From contig NZ_SJOO01000011.1 of the NCBI RefSeq assembly GCF_004331265.1, positions 1-64,000 on the forward strand: a DNA stretch of 64,000 nt, written 5' to 3'. The stretch comes from Enterobacter wuhouensis (lineage in GTDB: Bacteria > Pseudomonadota > Gammaproteobacteria > Enterobacterales > Enterobacteriaceae). Below the pieces are notes generated by a model. The model had not been told where the DNA came from. It did not search any database and saw only the letters and a list, made by a program, of their open reading frames with translations. The position numbers were made by a program, and so were the translations under genes. Position 1 is the stretch's first letter; each line of letters starts with the position of its first letter. This document shows positions 20,428-29,278 of this stretch, piece by piece.

Positions 20428-21161
20428 AAACGCTCATCCACGTTGCGCTTCTTGCCAGCCTTACCGCGCCGCTGGCGTGGTCTGCAGGGACGGTAAAGGT
20501 CTACACGCCGGACGATGAAAAACCGAAAACCCTGACCAATGCCGGGCACCTGCTCGATCTTGTCGGCCAGCCACGGCTGGCTAACAGCTGGTGGCCGGGA
20601 GCGGTTATCAGCGAGCGCCAGTCAACGGTGGCGGCAGAACAAAAACATAAGGCGCTGCTCGCCCGGCTGACGGGGTTAGCCGCGCAGGAAGACGGCGACG
20701 ATGCGGCGGCCATTAACAGCGTTCGCCAGCAGCTTCAGGCAGTGAAAGTGACAGGGCGTCAGAAGGTGAATCTGGACCCGGACGATGTCCGCGTGGCAGA
20801 AAATGGCAATCCGACTCTGGAAGGCGACTACACGCTCTGGCTTCCCGCCCGGCCCGCTACCGTTACCGTGATGGGGCTTATCAGCAGTCCGGGTAAAAAG
20901 TCCTTCACGCCCGGCCGCGATGTGGCGAGCTATCTCGACGAACAGAGCCTGCTGAGCGGGGCGGATAACAGCTACGCCTGGGTGGTTTATCCTGACGGGC
21001 GTACGCAAAAAGCACCGGTAGCGTACTGGAATAAACGCCATATCGAACCCATGCCTGGCAGCATCATTTTTGTCGGTTTTGCCGACCATTTCTGGACGAA
21101 GGCATATGACGGGCTTAACGCCGATATCCTTCTCTCCCTGATACAGCGGATACCGGATTGA
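20424..21161 (+). CDS. yjbG: Exopolysaccharide operon periplasmic protein YjbG (GfcC-like)
   Basis: A 245-residue periplasmic protein with a signal peptide (MKTLIHVALLASLTAPLAWSA). It belongs to the GfcC capsule-biosynthesis family, which has beta-grasp folds like those of Wza-type export proteins. The ATG at 20424 overlaps the yjbF stop by 4 bp, indicating translational coupling; the frame is open 32 codons upstream but inside yjbF. Its stop overlaps the yjbH ATG (TGATG). Confidence 0.93.
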   Translation: MKTLIHVALLASLTAPLAWSAGTVKVYTPDDEKPKTLTNAGHLLDLVGQPRLANSWWPGAVISERQSTVAAEQKHKALLARLTGLAAQEDGDDAAAINSVRQQLQAVKVTGRQKVNLDPDDVRVAENGNPTLEGDYTLWLPARPATVTVMGLISSPGKKSFTPGRDVASYLDEQSLLSGADNSYAWVVYPDGRTQKAPVAYWNKRHIEPMPGSIIFVGFADHFWTKAYDGLNADILLSLIQRIPD

Positions 21162-23257
21162 TGAAAAGAACCTATCTCTACAGCATGCTGGCGCTGTGCG
21201 TCAGCGCTGCCTGCCACGCAGAAACCTATCCGGCACCCATTGGCCCGTCTCAGTCAGACTTTGGCGGCGTCGGTTTACTGCAAACGCCCACCGCGCGCAT
21301 GGCGCGGGAAGGGGAGTTGAGCCTTAACTATCGCGACAACGATCAGTACCGCTACTACTCCGCCTCCGTTCAGCTGTTCCCGTGGCTTGAAACCACGCTG
21401 CGCTATACCGACGTGCGTACCAAAGCGTACAGCAGCGTCGACGCCTTCTCCGGCGACCAGACCTACAAAGATAAAGCCTTCGATCTTAAGCTGCGCCTGT
21501 GGGAAGAGAGCTACTGGATGCCGCAGGTGTCCGTCGGGGCGAAGGATATCGGCGGGACCGGCCTGTTTGACGCGGAATATATCGTGGCCAGCAAAGCCTG
21601 GGGACCGTTTGACTTCTCGCTCGGCCTGGGATGGGGCTATCTCGGCACCAGCGGTAACGTGAAAAACCCGTTCTGCTCCTACAGCGACAAATACTGCTAT
21701 CGCGATAACAGCTACCAGAAAGCCGGTTCCATCAACGGCGACCAGATGTTCCACGGTCCCGCCTCGCTGTTTGGCGGCGTGGAGTATCAGACCCCGTGGC
21801 AGCCGCTGCGCCTGAAGCTGGAGTATGAAGGCAACGACTACTCGCAGGACTTCGCCGGTAAGATTGAGCAGAAGAGCAAGTTTAACGTCGGCGCCATTTA
21901 CCGCGTCACCGATTGGGCCGACGTTAACCTCAGCTACGAGCGCGGCAATACCGTGATGTTTGGCTTCACGCTGCGCACCAACTTCAACGACATGCGTCCG
22001 CACTATAACGACAACGCGCGGCCAAAATACCAGCCGGAGCCGCAGGATGCGATCATCCAGCACTCCGTGGTGGCGAATCAGCTGACGCTGCTGAAATACA
22101 ACGCGGGCCTTGCCGATCCGAAAATTCAGACCAAGGGCGATACGCTGTACGTCACCGGCGAGCAGGTGAAATACCGCGACTCCCGCGAAGGGATCGAGCG
22201 CGCCAACCGGATCGTGATGAACGATCTGCCGGAGGGGATCCGCACGATCCGCGTGACGGAGAACCGCCTCAACCTGCCGCAAGTCACCACCGAAACGGAC
22301 GTCGCCAGCCTCAAGCGCCACCTTGAAGGCGAACCGCTTGGGCATGAAACCGAGCTGGTGCAAAAACGGATTGAGCCCGTGGTGCCGGACTCTACCGAGC
22401 AGGGCTGGTATATCGACAAATCGCGCTTCGATTTCCACATCGATCCGGTGCTGAACCAGTCCGTCGGCGGGCCGGAAAACTTCTACATGTATCAGCTGGG
22501 CGTGATGGCGACGGCGGATCTGTGGGTCACCGACCACCTGCTGACCACCGGCAGCCTGTTCGGCAACATCGCCAACAACTACGACAAATTTAACTACACC
22601 AACCCGCCGAACGACTCGAAGCTGCCGCGCGTGCGTACCCGCGTGCGTGAATACGTGCAGAACAACGCCTACGTGAACAACCTGCAGGCCAACTACTTCC
22701 AGTACTTCGGCAACGGCTTCTACGGCCAGGCGTACGGTGGCTATCTGGAGACCATGTACGGCGGCGCGGGTGCGGAGGTGCTTTACCGCCCTGTCGACAG
22801 CAACTGGGCGTTTGGGATTGACGCCAACTACGTGAAACAGCGTGACTGGCGCAGCGCGCAGGACATGATGAAATTCACCGATTACAGCGTCAAAACCGGC
22901 CACCTGACCGCCTACTGGACGCCGTCGTTCGCGCAGGACGTGCTGGTGAAAGCCAGCGTCGGCCAGTACCTGGCAGGCGATAAGGGCGGTACGCTGGACA
23001 TCTCCAAACACTTCGACAGCGGCGTCGTTGTGGGCGGCTACGCCACCATCACCAACGTCTCGCCGGACGAGTACGGGGAAGGGGACTTCACCAAGGGCGT
23101 ATACGTGTCGATTCCGCTGGATCTGTTCTCGTCAGGCGCAACCCGCAGCCGTGCGGCGATTGGCTGGACGCCGCTGACGCGCGACGGCGGCCAGCAGCTT
23201 GGACGTAAGTTCCAGCTGTATGACATGACCAGCGATAAGAACATTAACTTCCGCTGA
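21161..23257 (+). CDS. yjbH: Exopolysaccharide operon outer-membrane protein YjbH
   Basis: A 698-residue outer-membrane protein of the YjbH/GfcD family, thought to form the export porin for the yjb polysaccharide. It has a signal peptide (about residues 1-21), PSQSDFGGVGLLQTPTARMA and many alternating beta-strands. It ends LYDMTSDKNINFR, with C-terminal aromatic residue patterning of barrels. Start ATG 21161 overlaps the yjbG stop. Length equals E. coli. Two inverted palindromic repeats follow. Confidence 0.93.
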   Translation: MKRTYLYSMLALCVSAACHAETYPAPIGPSQSDFGGVGLLQTPTARMAREGELSLNYRDNDQYRYYSASVQLFPWLETTLRYTDVRTKAYSSVDAFSGDQTYKDKAFDLKLRLWEESYWMPQVSVGAKDIGGTGLFDAEYIVASKAWGPFDFSLGLGWGYLGTSGNVKNPFCSYSDKYCYRDNSYQKAGSINGDQMFHGPASLFGGVEYQTPWQPLRLKLEYEGNDYSQDFAGKIEQKSKFNVGAIYRVTDWADVNLSYERGNTVMFGFTLRTNFNDMRPHYNDNARPKYQPEPQDAIIQHSVVANQLTLLKYNAGLADPKIQTKGDTLYVTGEQVKYRDSREGIERANRIVMNDLPEGIRTIRVTENRLNLPQVTTETDVASLKRHLEGEPLGHETELVQKRIEPVVPDSTEQGWYIDKSRFDFHIDPVLNQSVGGPENFYMYQLGVMATADLWVTDHLLTTGSLFGNIANNYDKFNYTNPPNDSKLPRVRTRVREYVQNNAYVNNLQANYFQYFGNGFYGQAYGGYLETMYGGAGAEVLYRPVDSNWAFGIDANYVKQRDWRSAQDMMKFTDYSVKTGHLTAYWTPSFAQDVLVKASVGQYLAGDKGGTLDISKHFDSGVVVGGYATITNVSPDEYGEGDFTKGVYVSIPLDLFSSGATRSRAAIGWTPLTRDGGQQLGRKFQLYDMTSDKNINFR

Positions 23258-23259
23258 TG

Positions 23260-23297
23260 CCCCTCACCCTAACCCTCTCCCCAAAGGGGAGAGGGGA
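23260..23297 (-). repeat. Palindromic intergenic repeat, copy 4 (TTAGGG tail subtype)
   Basis: Read on the minus strand: CCCCTCTCCCC, TTT, GGGGAGAGGG and tail TTAGGGTGAGGGG. It starts 3 bp after the yjbH stop and pairs head to head with copy 5. Confidence 0.85.
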
Positions 23298-23310
23298 TCG
23301 CTCGGCGCTA

Positions 23311-23354
23311 TCTTTCCCCCTCGCCCCTTTGGGAAGAGGGCCGGGGTGAGGGGA
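23311..23354 (+). repeat. Palindromic intergenic repeat, copy 5 (CCGGGG tail subtype)
   Basis: CCCCCTCGCCCC, TTT, GGGAAGAGGG and tail CCGGGGTGAGGGG, with slightly degenerate arms. With copy 4 it forms an inverted pair in the yjbH-psiE gap, tails pointing outward. Confidence 0.82.
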
Positions 23355-23449
23355 ATCCTCTCGATTGCGCCAAACATAAACAAAAAATATAGATCCCCGT
23401 CACATTTTTGCGTTATACAGGAACCTCGCCCTGGAGAATGAGGTGCTGT

Positions 23450-23860
23450 ATGACATCCCTGACTCGCCCGCGCGTTGAGTTTATCTCAACGATCCTCCAG
23501 ACCGTGCTGAACCTCGGTCTGCTGAGCCTTGGCCTGATACTGGTCGTCTTTCTCGGAAAAGAGACGGTGCATCTGGCGGATGTGCTGTTCGCCCCCGAGC
23601 AAACCAGCAAATACGCGCTGGTTGAAGGGCTGGTGGTCTACTTCCTCTACTTTGAATTTATCGCCCTGATTGTAAAGTACTTTCAGTCCGGCTTTCACTT
23701 CCCGCTGCGCTATTTTGTCTACATTGGGATCACCGCGATAGTGCGGCTGATCATCGTCGATCATAAGTCCCCGCTCGACGTGCTGATCTACTCGGCGGCG
23801 ATCCTGCTGCTGGTGATCACCCTCTGGCTGTGCAACTCGAAGCGGCTGAAGCGCGAATAA
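23450..23860 (+). CDS. psiE: Phosphate-starvation-inducible membrane protein PsiE
   Basis: PsiE is a small inner-membrane protein of unknown biochemical role, induced by phosphate starvation in E. coli. I start at ATG 23450 (MTSLTRPRVEFIS), giving 136 residues, identical to E. coli; 14 open codons upstream are in the promoter. Four hydrophobic segments are visible, with the conserved HLADVLFAPEQTSKY and VDHKSPLDVLIYSA. It converges on malG. I did not find a convincing Pho box. Confidence 0.94.
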   Translation: MTSLTRPRVEFISTILQTVLNLGLLSLGLILVVFLGKETVHLADVLFAPEQTSKYALVEGLVVYFLYFEFIALIVKYFQSGFHFPLRYFVYIGITAIVRLIIVDHKSPLDVLIYSAAILLLVITLWLCNSKRLKRE

Positions 23861-23886
23861 AAAAAGGGCGCTCCGGGGAGCGCCAA
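23861..23886 (-). terminator. malEFG operon terminator
   Basis: On the minus strand GGCGCTCC-CC-GGAGCGCC followed by CTTTTTTT, 70 bp after the malG stop and abutting the psiE stop. Confidence 0.85.
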
Positions 23887-23956
23887 ACAACAGTCACAAG
23901 ATGGGTCAATACAATACGTCTAAAGTTGAGGGTTGCAGTGGCATAACAAATGAAAC

Positions 23957-24847
23957 TTAACCTTTCACACCGCCCGCCGTCAGGCCGTTGACCAGCCAGC
24001 GCTGGGCCAGCAGGAACACCACGGTAATCGGGATGGCAGAAAGTACGGCCGCCGCGGCAAAGTCGCCCCACAGGTAGTTTTGCGGGTTGAGATATTGCTG
24101 CATTCCCACGGCCAGGGTGTAGCTGTTCACGTCACGCAGTAACAGTGAGGCAACCGGTACTTCGGTGATCGCAGCGATAAACGACAGAATAAACACCACC
24201 GCCAGGATAGGCACCGACAGCGGCAGCAGCACCAGGCGGAACGCCTGCCACGGGGTTGCGCCATCCAGCGCGGCCGCTTCTTCCAGCGAGCCGTCGATGG
24301 TTTCGAAATAGCCCTTGATGGTCCATACATGCAGTGCGATGCCGCCAAGGTAGGCGAAGATCACGCCGCCGTGGGTGTTCAGCCCGATGAACGGCACGTA
24401 CTGGCCCAGACGGTCAAACAGGGCATACAGTGCCACCAGCGACAGCACCGCCGGGAACATCTGAAAAATCAGCATCCCTTTCAGGAGTGCGGCCTTGCCC
24501 GGGAAGCGCATGCGGGCGAAAGCGTAGGCGCAGGTGGTGGAGAGCGTCACAATGCCAATCGCGGTGATCCCGGCGATTTTCACCGAGTTCCACAGCCACA
24601 GCAGCACCGGGAACGGCGGCGGCGTGACGCGGCCATCGGCGTGTTCAACGCTGAAGCCCAGCGCGAGCTTCCAGTGCTCCCAGGAGATTTCGTCCGGGAT
24701 CAGGCTCCCGGTCGCGAAGTTACCCGAGCGCAGGGAGATGGCGATAACCATCAGCAGCGGGAACATGATCGCCGCGATAAACATCAGCAGCCCCAGGTGC
24801 GTTGCGAAGAGGCGCAGCTTCTGTGATTTGGGTTGGACCATAGACAT
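23957..24847 (-). CDS. malG: Maltose/maltodextrin ABC transporter permease MalG
   Basis: One of two inner-membrane permease subunits of MalFGK2. The 296 residues match E. coli. Six membrane segments are expected. The cytoplasmic EAA loop that docks on MalK is EEAAALDGATPWQAFRLVLLP (residues near 190-210). The C-terminal tail GLTAGGVKG, known to enter the MalE/MalF cavity region, is intact. It is the last gene of malE-malF-malG, 14 bp after malF. Confidence 0.97.
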   Translation of the reverse strand: MSMVQPKSQKLRLFATHLGLLMFIAAIMFPLLMVIAISLRSGNFATGSLIPDEISWEHWKLALGFSVEHADGRVTPPPFPVLLWLWNSVKIAGITAIGIVTLSTTCAYAFARMRFPGKAALLKGMLIFQMFPAVLSLVALYALFDRLGQYVPFIGLNTHGGVIFAYLGGIALHVWTIKGYFETIDGSLEEAAALDGATPWQAFRLVLLPLSVPILAVVFILSFIAAITEVPVASLLLRDVNSYTLAVGMQQYLNPQNYLWGDFAAAAVLSAIPITVVFLLAQRWLVNGLTAGGVKG

Positions 24848-24861
24848 AATCAGTGCCCTCC

Positions 24862-26406
24862 TTAGTCAAATTTCATTCGTGTGGCTTTCAGGTTCACAAT
24901 CGCCAGCGCGCCAACCAGCAGGAAGATCAGGGTGGCAATCGCCGCCGCCAGGCCGAAGTCCTGACCGCCGCCGCCCTCGAAGGCGATGCGGTAGGTGTAG
25001 CTCACGAGCAGGTCGGTATAGCCTGCTGGCGTGGTCGTACCGAGTCGGTCCGGGCCGCCGTTGGTCAACAGCTGGATCAGCACGAAGTTGTTAAAGTTAA
25101 AGGCGAAGCTGGCAATCATCAGCGGCGTCAGCGGCTTAATGAGCAGCGGCAGCGTAATCTTGAAGAAGTTCTGGAACGGCCCCGCGCCGTCCATCGCCGA
25201 GGCTTCGTACAGATCGTCCGGGATAGCCTTCAGCAGGCCCATGCACAGGATCATCATGTACGGATAGCCCAGCCAGGTATTCACGATGATAATCATCGAG
25301 CGGGCGGTGGTCGGGTCGCTGAACCAGGCCGGTTTGATGCCGAACAGCGCGCTCAGCATCATGTTGATTTCACCGAAGCTCTGGTTGAACAGCCCTTTGA
25401 AAATCAGAATCGAGATAAACGACGGTACGGCGTACGGCAGGATCAGCAGCACGCGGTAAATGGCTTTGCCTTTGAGGGATTCCCACTGGACCAGACAGGC
25501 CAGCACCATGCCCACGGCAACGGTCAGGATCACCGTCAGCACCGAGAAGACCACCGTCCAGACGAAGATGGCGAAGAACGGTTTCTGAATGCCTTCGTCG
25601 GTAAACACGCGGGTAAAGTTGTCCCAGCCGATGGTGACGGTGTAGCCAGGGCTGAGCTTGTCATCACCCCATTTGCCGTCTGCGTTCACCGACTGATAGA
25701 AACCGATATCGTTGTTCGGACGGTACTTCACGCCGCTCTGGTTGTTGGTCAGGGTGCCGTCATCTGCGAGTGCGTACAGCGGCTGCGTGCCGGAGAACTG
25801 GCGCAGCGAGCTCATGGTCACTTTGCTTTCGTCTGGCAGCACGGCGGTGAGCTGGGTCAGCGCCTGGCGGTTCTGGGTAATGATGCGCAGGTTGGCACGT
25901 TCACCTTCCGGCAGGGCCGCAGCCTCTTTTAAGGACAGCTTCTGCTCGCCGCCAAATTTGAACGCGTCGGAAATGAAGTTTTTGCCGCTCTCACCGTCAG
26001 TGAGCGCTAACTTCCACTCGTCACCCGCAGGGTACAGGCCAAAGTTAAAGGTTTTACCCGCCTGATAAGAGCGGTCCAGAAGCACCTGAGTGGCGCGCTC
26101 CTGTGCGAGCTGGTTGGTGCTGCTGTAGTTGGTGAAGGCAATGGCGATGGTACAAATCAGCGGGAACAGGACAAACAGCCCCATCCCGGCCACGCCCGGG
26201 TAGACATAGCGCCAGGCATAGGCTTTACGGTTGGCGAAAATATACAGGCCAGCAGAGCTTAAAATCAGCGTCATGATGGCGAACAGATATTCCCCTTGTA
26301 CGTACATTAAAACAACAAGGTAACCCACCAGCAGGCACAGCAGACCTATCACTGACCACTTCAGCGCGTCGCTTTGCCACCAGCGTTTCTTTTTAATGAC
26401 ATCCAT
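24862..26406 (-). CDS. malF: Maltose/maltodextrin ABC transporter permease MalF
   Basis: The larger permease, 514 residues as in E. coli. It has eight membrane segments and the large periplasmic P2 domain between segments 3 and 4 (about residues 95-275) that contacts MalE. The EAA loop EASAMDGAGPFQNFFKITLP lies near residue 400. The C-terminus ends NLKATRMKFD. It is second in the operon, separated from malE by an inverted pair of palindromic repeats. Confidence 0.97.
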   Translation of the reverse strand: MDVIKKKRWWQSDALKWSVIGLLCLLVGYLVVLMYVQGEYLFAIMTLILSSAGLYIFANRKAYAWRYVYPGVAGMGLFVLFPLICTIAIAFTNYSSTNQLAQERATQVLLDRSYQAGKTFNFGLYPAGDEWKLALTDGESGKNFISDAFKFGGEQKLSLKEAAALPEGERANLRIITQNRQALTQLTAVLPDESKVTMSSLRQFSGTQPLYALADDGTLTNNQSGVKYRPNNDIGFYQSVNADGKWGDDKLSPGYTVTIGWDNFTRVFTDEGIQKPFFAIFVWTVVFSVLTVILTVAVGMVLACLVQWESLKGKAIYRVLLILPYAVPSFISILIFKGLFNQSFGEINMMLSALFGIKPAWFSDPTTARSMIIIVNTWLGYPYMMILCMGLLKAIPDDLYEASAMDGAGPFQNFFKITLPLLIKPLTPLMIASFAFNFNNFVLIQLLTNGGPDRLGTTTPAGYTDLLVSYTYRIAFEGGGGQDFGLAAAIATLIFLLVGALAIVNLKATRMKFD

Positions 26407-26436
26407 GGGGTTCTTCCTCTACAACGTTTGATCTTT

Positions 26437-26472
26437 TCTCCCTCTCCTGGGGGAGAGGGCCGGGGTGAGGGC
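26437..26472 (+). repeat. Palindromic intergenic repeat, copy 6 (CCGGGG tail subtype)
   Basis: CCCTCTCC, TGGG loop region, GGAGAGGG and tail CCGGGGTGAGGGC, in the malE-malF gap. It faces copy 7 tail to tail. Confidence 0.87.
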
Positions 26473-26488
26473 GTGCCGATAGCGACAA

Positions 26489-26522
26489 CCCTCACCCTAA
26501 CCCTCTCCCAAAGGGAGAGGGA
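26489..26522 (-). repeat. Palindromic intergenic repeat, copy 7 (TTAGGG tail subtype)
   Basis: On the minus strand: CCCTCTCCC, TTT, GGGAGAGGG, tail TTAGGGTGAGGG. It lies 9 bp after the malE stop. E. coli has classical REPs in this gap, which stabilise malE mRNA relative to malFG. Confidence 0.87.
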
Positions 26523-26531
26523 ACTACGTCA

Positions 26532-27722
26532 TTACTTAGTAATACGACCCTGAGCATCTTTCAGCGCGGCATCGACAGTCTGGCGACCGCTTGCTGCGTT
26601 GATCACCGCGGTACGGGTGGCGTACCAGAACGCGGCCATCTGTGGGATGTTCGGCATGATTTCGCCTTTCTGGGCGTTATCCATGGTGGCCGCGATGCGT
26701 GGGTCTTTCGCTAACTGATCCTGGAAGGATTTCAGCGCAACGGCACCCAGCGGTTTGTCCTTGTTCACTTCCTCCAGACCCTGATCGGTCAGCAGGTAGT
26801 TTTCCAGGAACTCTTTCGCCAGCTCTTTGTTCGGACTGGCGGCGTTGATGCCCGCGCTCAGCACGCCCACGAACGGTTTAGACGGCTTGCCGTTGAAGGT
26901 TGGCAGCAGGGTCACGCCGTAGTTGATTTTGCTCTTGTCGATGTTGGTCCAGGCCCACGGACCGTTGATGGTCATCGCGGTTTCGCCCTTGTTGAACGCC
27001 GCTTCCGCGATGGAGTAGTCGGTATCCGCGTTCATGTGTTTGTTCTTAATCAGGTCAACCAGGAAAGTCAGGCCCGCTTTCGCGCCAGCGTTGTCCACGC
27101 CCACGTCTTTCACGTCATATTTGCCGTTTTCAAACTTGAACGCGTAACCGCCGTCGGCGGCAATCAGTGGCCAGGTGAAGTACGGCTCTTGCAGGTTGAA
27201 CATCAGGGCGGATTTACCTTTCGCCTTCAGCTCTTTATCCAGTTTCGGGATCTCTTCCCAGGTCTTCGGCGGGTTTGGCACCAGGTCTTTGTTGTAAATC
27301 AGGGAAAGGGCTTCAACCGCGATTGGATAAGCGATCAGCTTGCCGTTATAGCGAACGGCGTCCCAGGTGAACGGGAACAGCTTGTCCTGGAAGGTTTTAT
27401 CCGGTGAGACTTCAGCCAGCAGGCCAGACTGTGCGTAGCCGCCGAAACGGTCATGCGCCCAGAAGATAATGTCCGGACCGTCGCCCGTTGCGGCTACCTG
27501 CGGAAATTTCTCTTCCAGCTTGTCCGGGTGTTCTACGGTGACTTTAATACCGGTGTCTTTCTCGAATTTTTTACCCACTTCGGCCAGGCCGTTATAGCCT
27601 TTGTCGCCGTTAATCCAGATAACCAGCTTACCTTCTTCAATTTTGGCGAGAGCCGGTGCGGAAATCATCATTGCTGCCAGGGCGGACAATGCGAAAACGC
27701 GTGCGCCAGTCTTGATCTTCAT
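26532..27722 (-). CDS. malE: Maltose/maltodextrin-binding periplasmic protein
   Basis: MalE binds maltodextrins in the periplasm and delivers them to MalFGK2 and to the Tar chemoreceptor. ATG at 27722 (MKIKTGARVFALSAL) gives 396 residues as in E. coli; further in-frame codons upstream are ignored. The signal peptide is cleaved at ALA-KIEEGK (after residue 26). WINGDKGYNG, FWAHDRFGGYAQSG and GPWAWTNIDKS carry ligand-binding residues. GGATGGCAG precedes the start. Promoter lies in the malE-malK gap. Confidence 0.98.
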   Translation of the reverse strand: MKIKTGARVFALSALAAMMISAPALAKIEEGKLVIWINGDKGYNGLAEVGKKFEKDTGIKVTVEHPDKLEEKFPQVAATGDGPDIIFWAHDRFGGYAQSGLLAEVSPDKTFQDKLFPFTWDAVRYNGKLIAYPIAVEALSLIYNKDLVPNPPKTWEEIPKLDKELKAKGKSALMFNLQEPYFTWPLIAADGGYAFKFENGKYDVKDVGVDNAGAKAGLTFLVDLIKNKHMNADTDYSIAEAAFNKGETAMTINGPWAWTNIDKSKINYGVTLLPTFNGKPSKPFVGVLSAGINAASPNKELAKEFLENYLLTDQGLEEVNKDKPLGAVALKSFQDQLAKDPRIAATMDNAQKGEIMPNIPQMAAFWYATRTAVINAASGRQTVDAALKDAQGRITK

Positions 27723-28094
27723 ATCTGCCATCCTTTTTTGGTGATGTGCTCGTGGATACACTGAGGTGGTTCAACGTGACTCAGTCTCCTTATTTGACAT
27801 CCTCTTTCCATCCTCCTGAGCCCTACGCCCCACCCCCCGTTTGTGTGATCTGTGTTGCATAAATTTAAGTTATGAGTGCTGGCGCACATAAAAACCCACC
27901 GAATTTTGCAGGCGGCTTCACGAATTTCGCCTCAGCCCTGCTGACGCGGTCGCAGAGCCTGCTCTCTCATCCTCCCATCTCCTCCCCCATCAAAAAGCCG
28001 GGGGGTGGAGGATTCACAGAAGTAATGGATACCCCATAGTGAACTTATCTTGAATGTTTCTGTCGGTGACAGGTTGTAACGAAGGGAGAAGGGC
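27723..28094. promoter_or_regulatory. Divergent malE-malK control region (MalT and CRP)
   Basis: This 372-bp gap separates the divergent operons. MalT-box-like sequences (consensus GGGGAKGAGG) are GGGGTGGAGG on plus at 28002-28011, GGGGAGGAGA on minus at 27978-27987, GAGGATGAGA on minus at 27965-27974, and GGAGGATGGA on minus near 27808. TTTGTGTGATCTGTGTTGCA at 27840-27859 resembles the CRP site at this place in E. coli. The layout matches the E. coli MalT/CRP shared switch; the individual boxes are inferred. Confidence 0.7.
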
Positions 28095-29204
28095 ATGGCG
28101 AGCGTACAGCTGCGTAATGTAACGAAAGCCTGGGGCGACGTAGTGGTGTCTAAAGACATCAATCTGGATATCCACGAAGGTGAGTTCGTGGTGTTCGTTG
28201 GCCCATCAGGCTGCGGTAAATCTACTCTGCTGCGTATGATTGCCGGACTTGAAACGATCACCAGCGGCGATTTGTTTATTGGTGAGACCCGCATGAACGA
28301 CATCCCACCTGCCGAACGCGGCGTGGGCATGGTGTTCCAGTCTTATGCACTTTATCCCCACCTCTCCGTTGCTGAGAACATGTCCTTTGGCCTGAAGCTG
28401 GCGGGGGCGAAAAAAGAGGTGATTAACCAGCGCGTCACTCAGGTGGCGGAAGTGTTGCAGCTGGCACACCTTCTGGAGCGTAAACCGAAAGCGCTCTCCG
28501 GCGGTCAGCGTCAGCGCGTGGCAATTGGCCGTACGCTGGTGGCGGAACCGCGCGTGTTCCTGCTTGATGAACCCCTTTCTAACCTGGACGCCGCCCTGCG
28601 CGTTCAGATGCGCATTGAAATCTCCCGTCTGCACAAACGCCTTGGCCGCACGATGATTTACGTCACCCACGATCAGGTCGAAGCGATGACGCTGGCCGAC
28701 AAAATCGTGGTGCTGGATGCCGGCCGCGTGGCGCAGGTAGGTAAGCCGCTGGAGCTGTATCACTACCCGGCAGATCGCTTTGTTGCGGGCTTTATTGGCT
28801 CGCCGAAGATGAACTTCCTGCCCGTCAAAGTGACCGCGACAGCCATTGAACAGGTACAGGTGGAGCTGCCAAACCGCCAGCAGGTCTGGCTCCCGGTCGA
28901 CAGCGCCAACGTACAGGTCGGGGCAAATATGTCCCTGGGTATCCGCCCTGAACATTTACTCCCAAGCCACATCGCGGATGTGACGCTGGAAGGTGTCGTT
29001 CAGGTCGTCGAACAGCTTGGTCACGAAACACAGATTCATATCCAGATCCCCGCCATCCGTCAGAACCTGGTCTACCGCCAGAATGATGTGGTGTTGGTAG
29101 AAGAGGGTGCCACATTCGCTATCGGCTTGCCGCCAGAGCGTTGCCATCTGTTCCGTGAGGATGGCACTGCATGTCGTCGGCTGCACAAAGAGCCAGGCGT
29201 TTAA
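28095..29204 (+). CDS. malK: Maltose/maltodextrin ABC transporter ATPase MalK
   Basis: The ATPase subunit of MalFGK2, which also sequesters MalT when idle. Walker A is GPSGCGKST (about 36-44), signature ALSGGQRQRVAIGR (about 134-147), Walker B VFLLDEPLSNLD, and the switch histidine is in VTHDQ. The C-terminal regulatory domain (about 240-369) binds MalT and IIA-Glc. It has 369 residues against 371 in E. coli; two residues are missing in ELPNRQQVW. First gene of malK-lamB-malM. Confidence 0.98.
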   Translation: MASVQLRNVTKAWGDVVVSKDINLDIHEGEFVVFVGPSGCGKSTLLRMIAGLETITSGDLFIGETRMNDIPPAERGVGMVFQSYALYPHLSVAENMSFGLKLAGAKKEVINQRVTQVAEVLQLAHLLERKPKALSGGQRQRVAIGRTLVAEPRVFLLDEPLSNLDAALRVQMRIEISRLHKRLGRTMIYVTHDQVEAMTLADKIVVLDAGRVAQVGKPLELYHYPADRFVAGFIGSPKMNFLPVKVTATAIEQVQVELPNRQQVWLPVDSANVQVGANMSLGIRPEHLLPSHIADVTLEGVVQVVEQLGHETQIHIQIPAIRQNLVYRQNDVVLVEEGATFAIGLPPERCHLFREDGTACRRLHKEPGV

Positions 29205-29278
29205 GCAATCCCAAAAGAAGACACGAAGCCGACAGGTGAAGTGTTCAAAGAAAAGCAATGATCTCAGGAGATAGAATA

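Noticed and set aside
21275..23011. Minus-strand 578-codon open frame inside yjbH
   Set aside because: Antisense shadow of YjbH; no ribosome site or recognisable domain.
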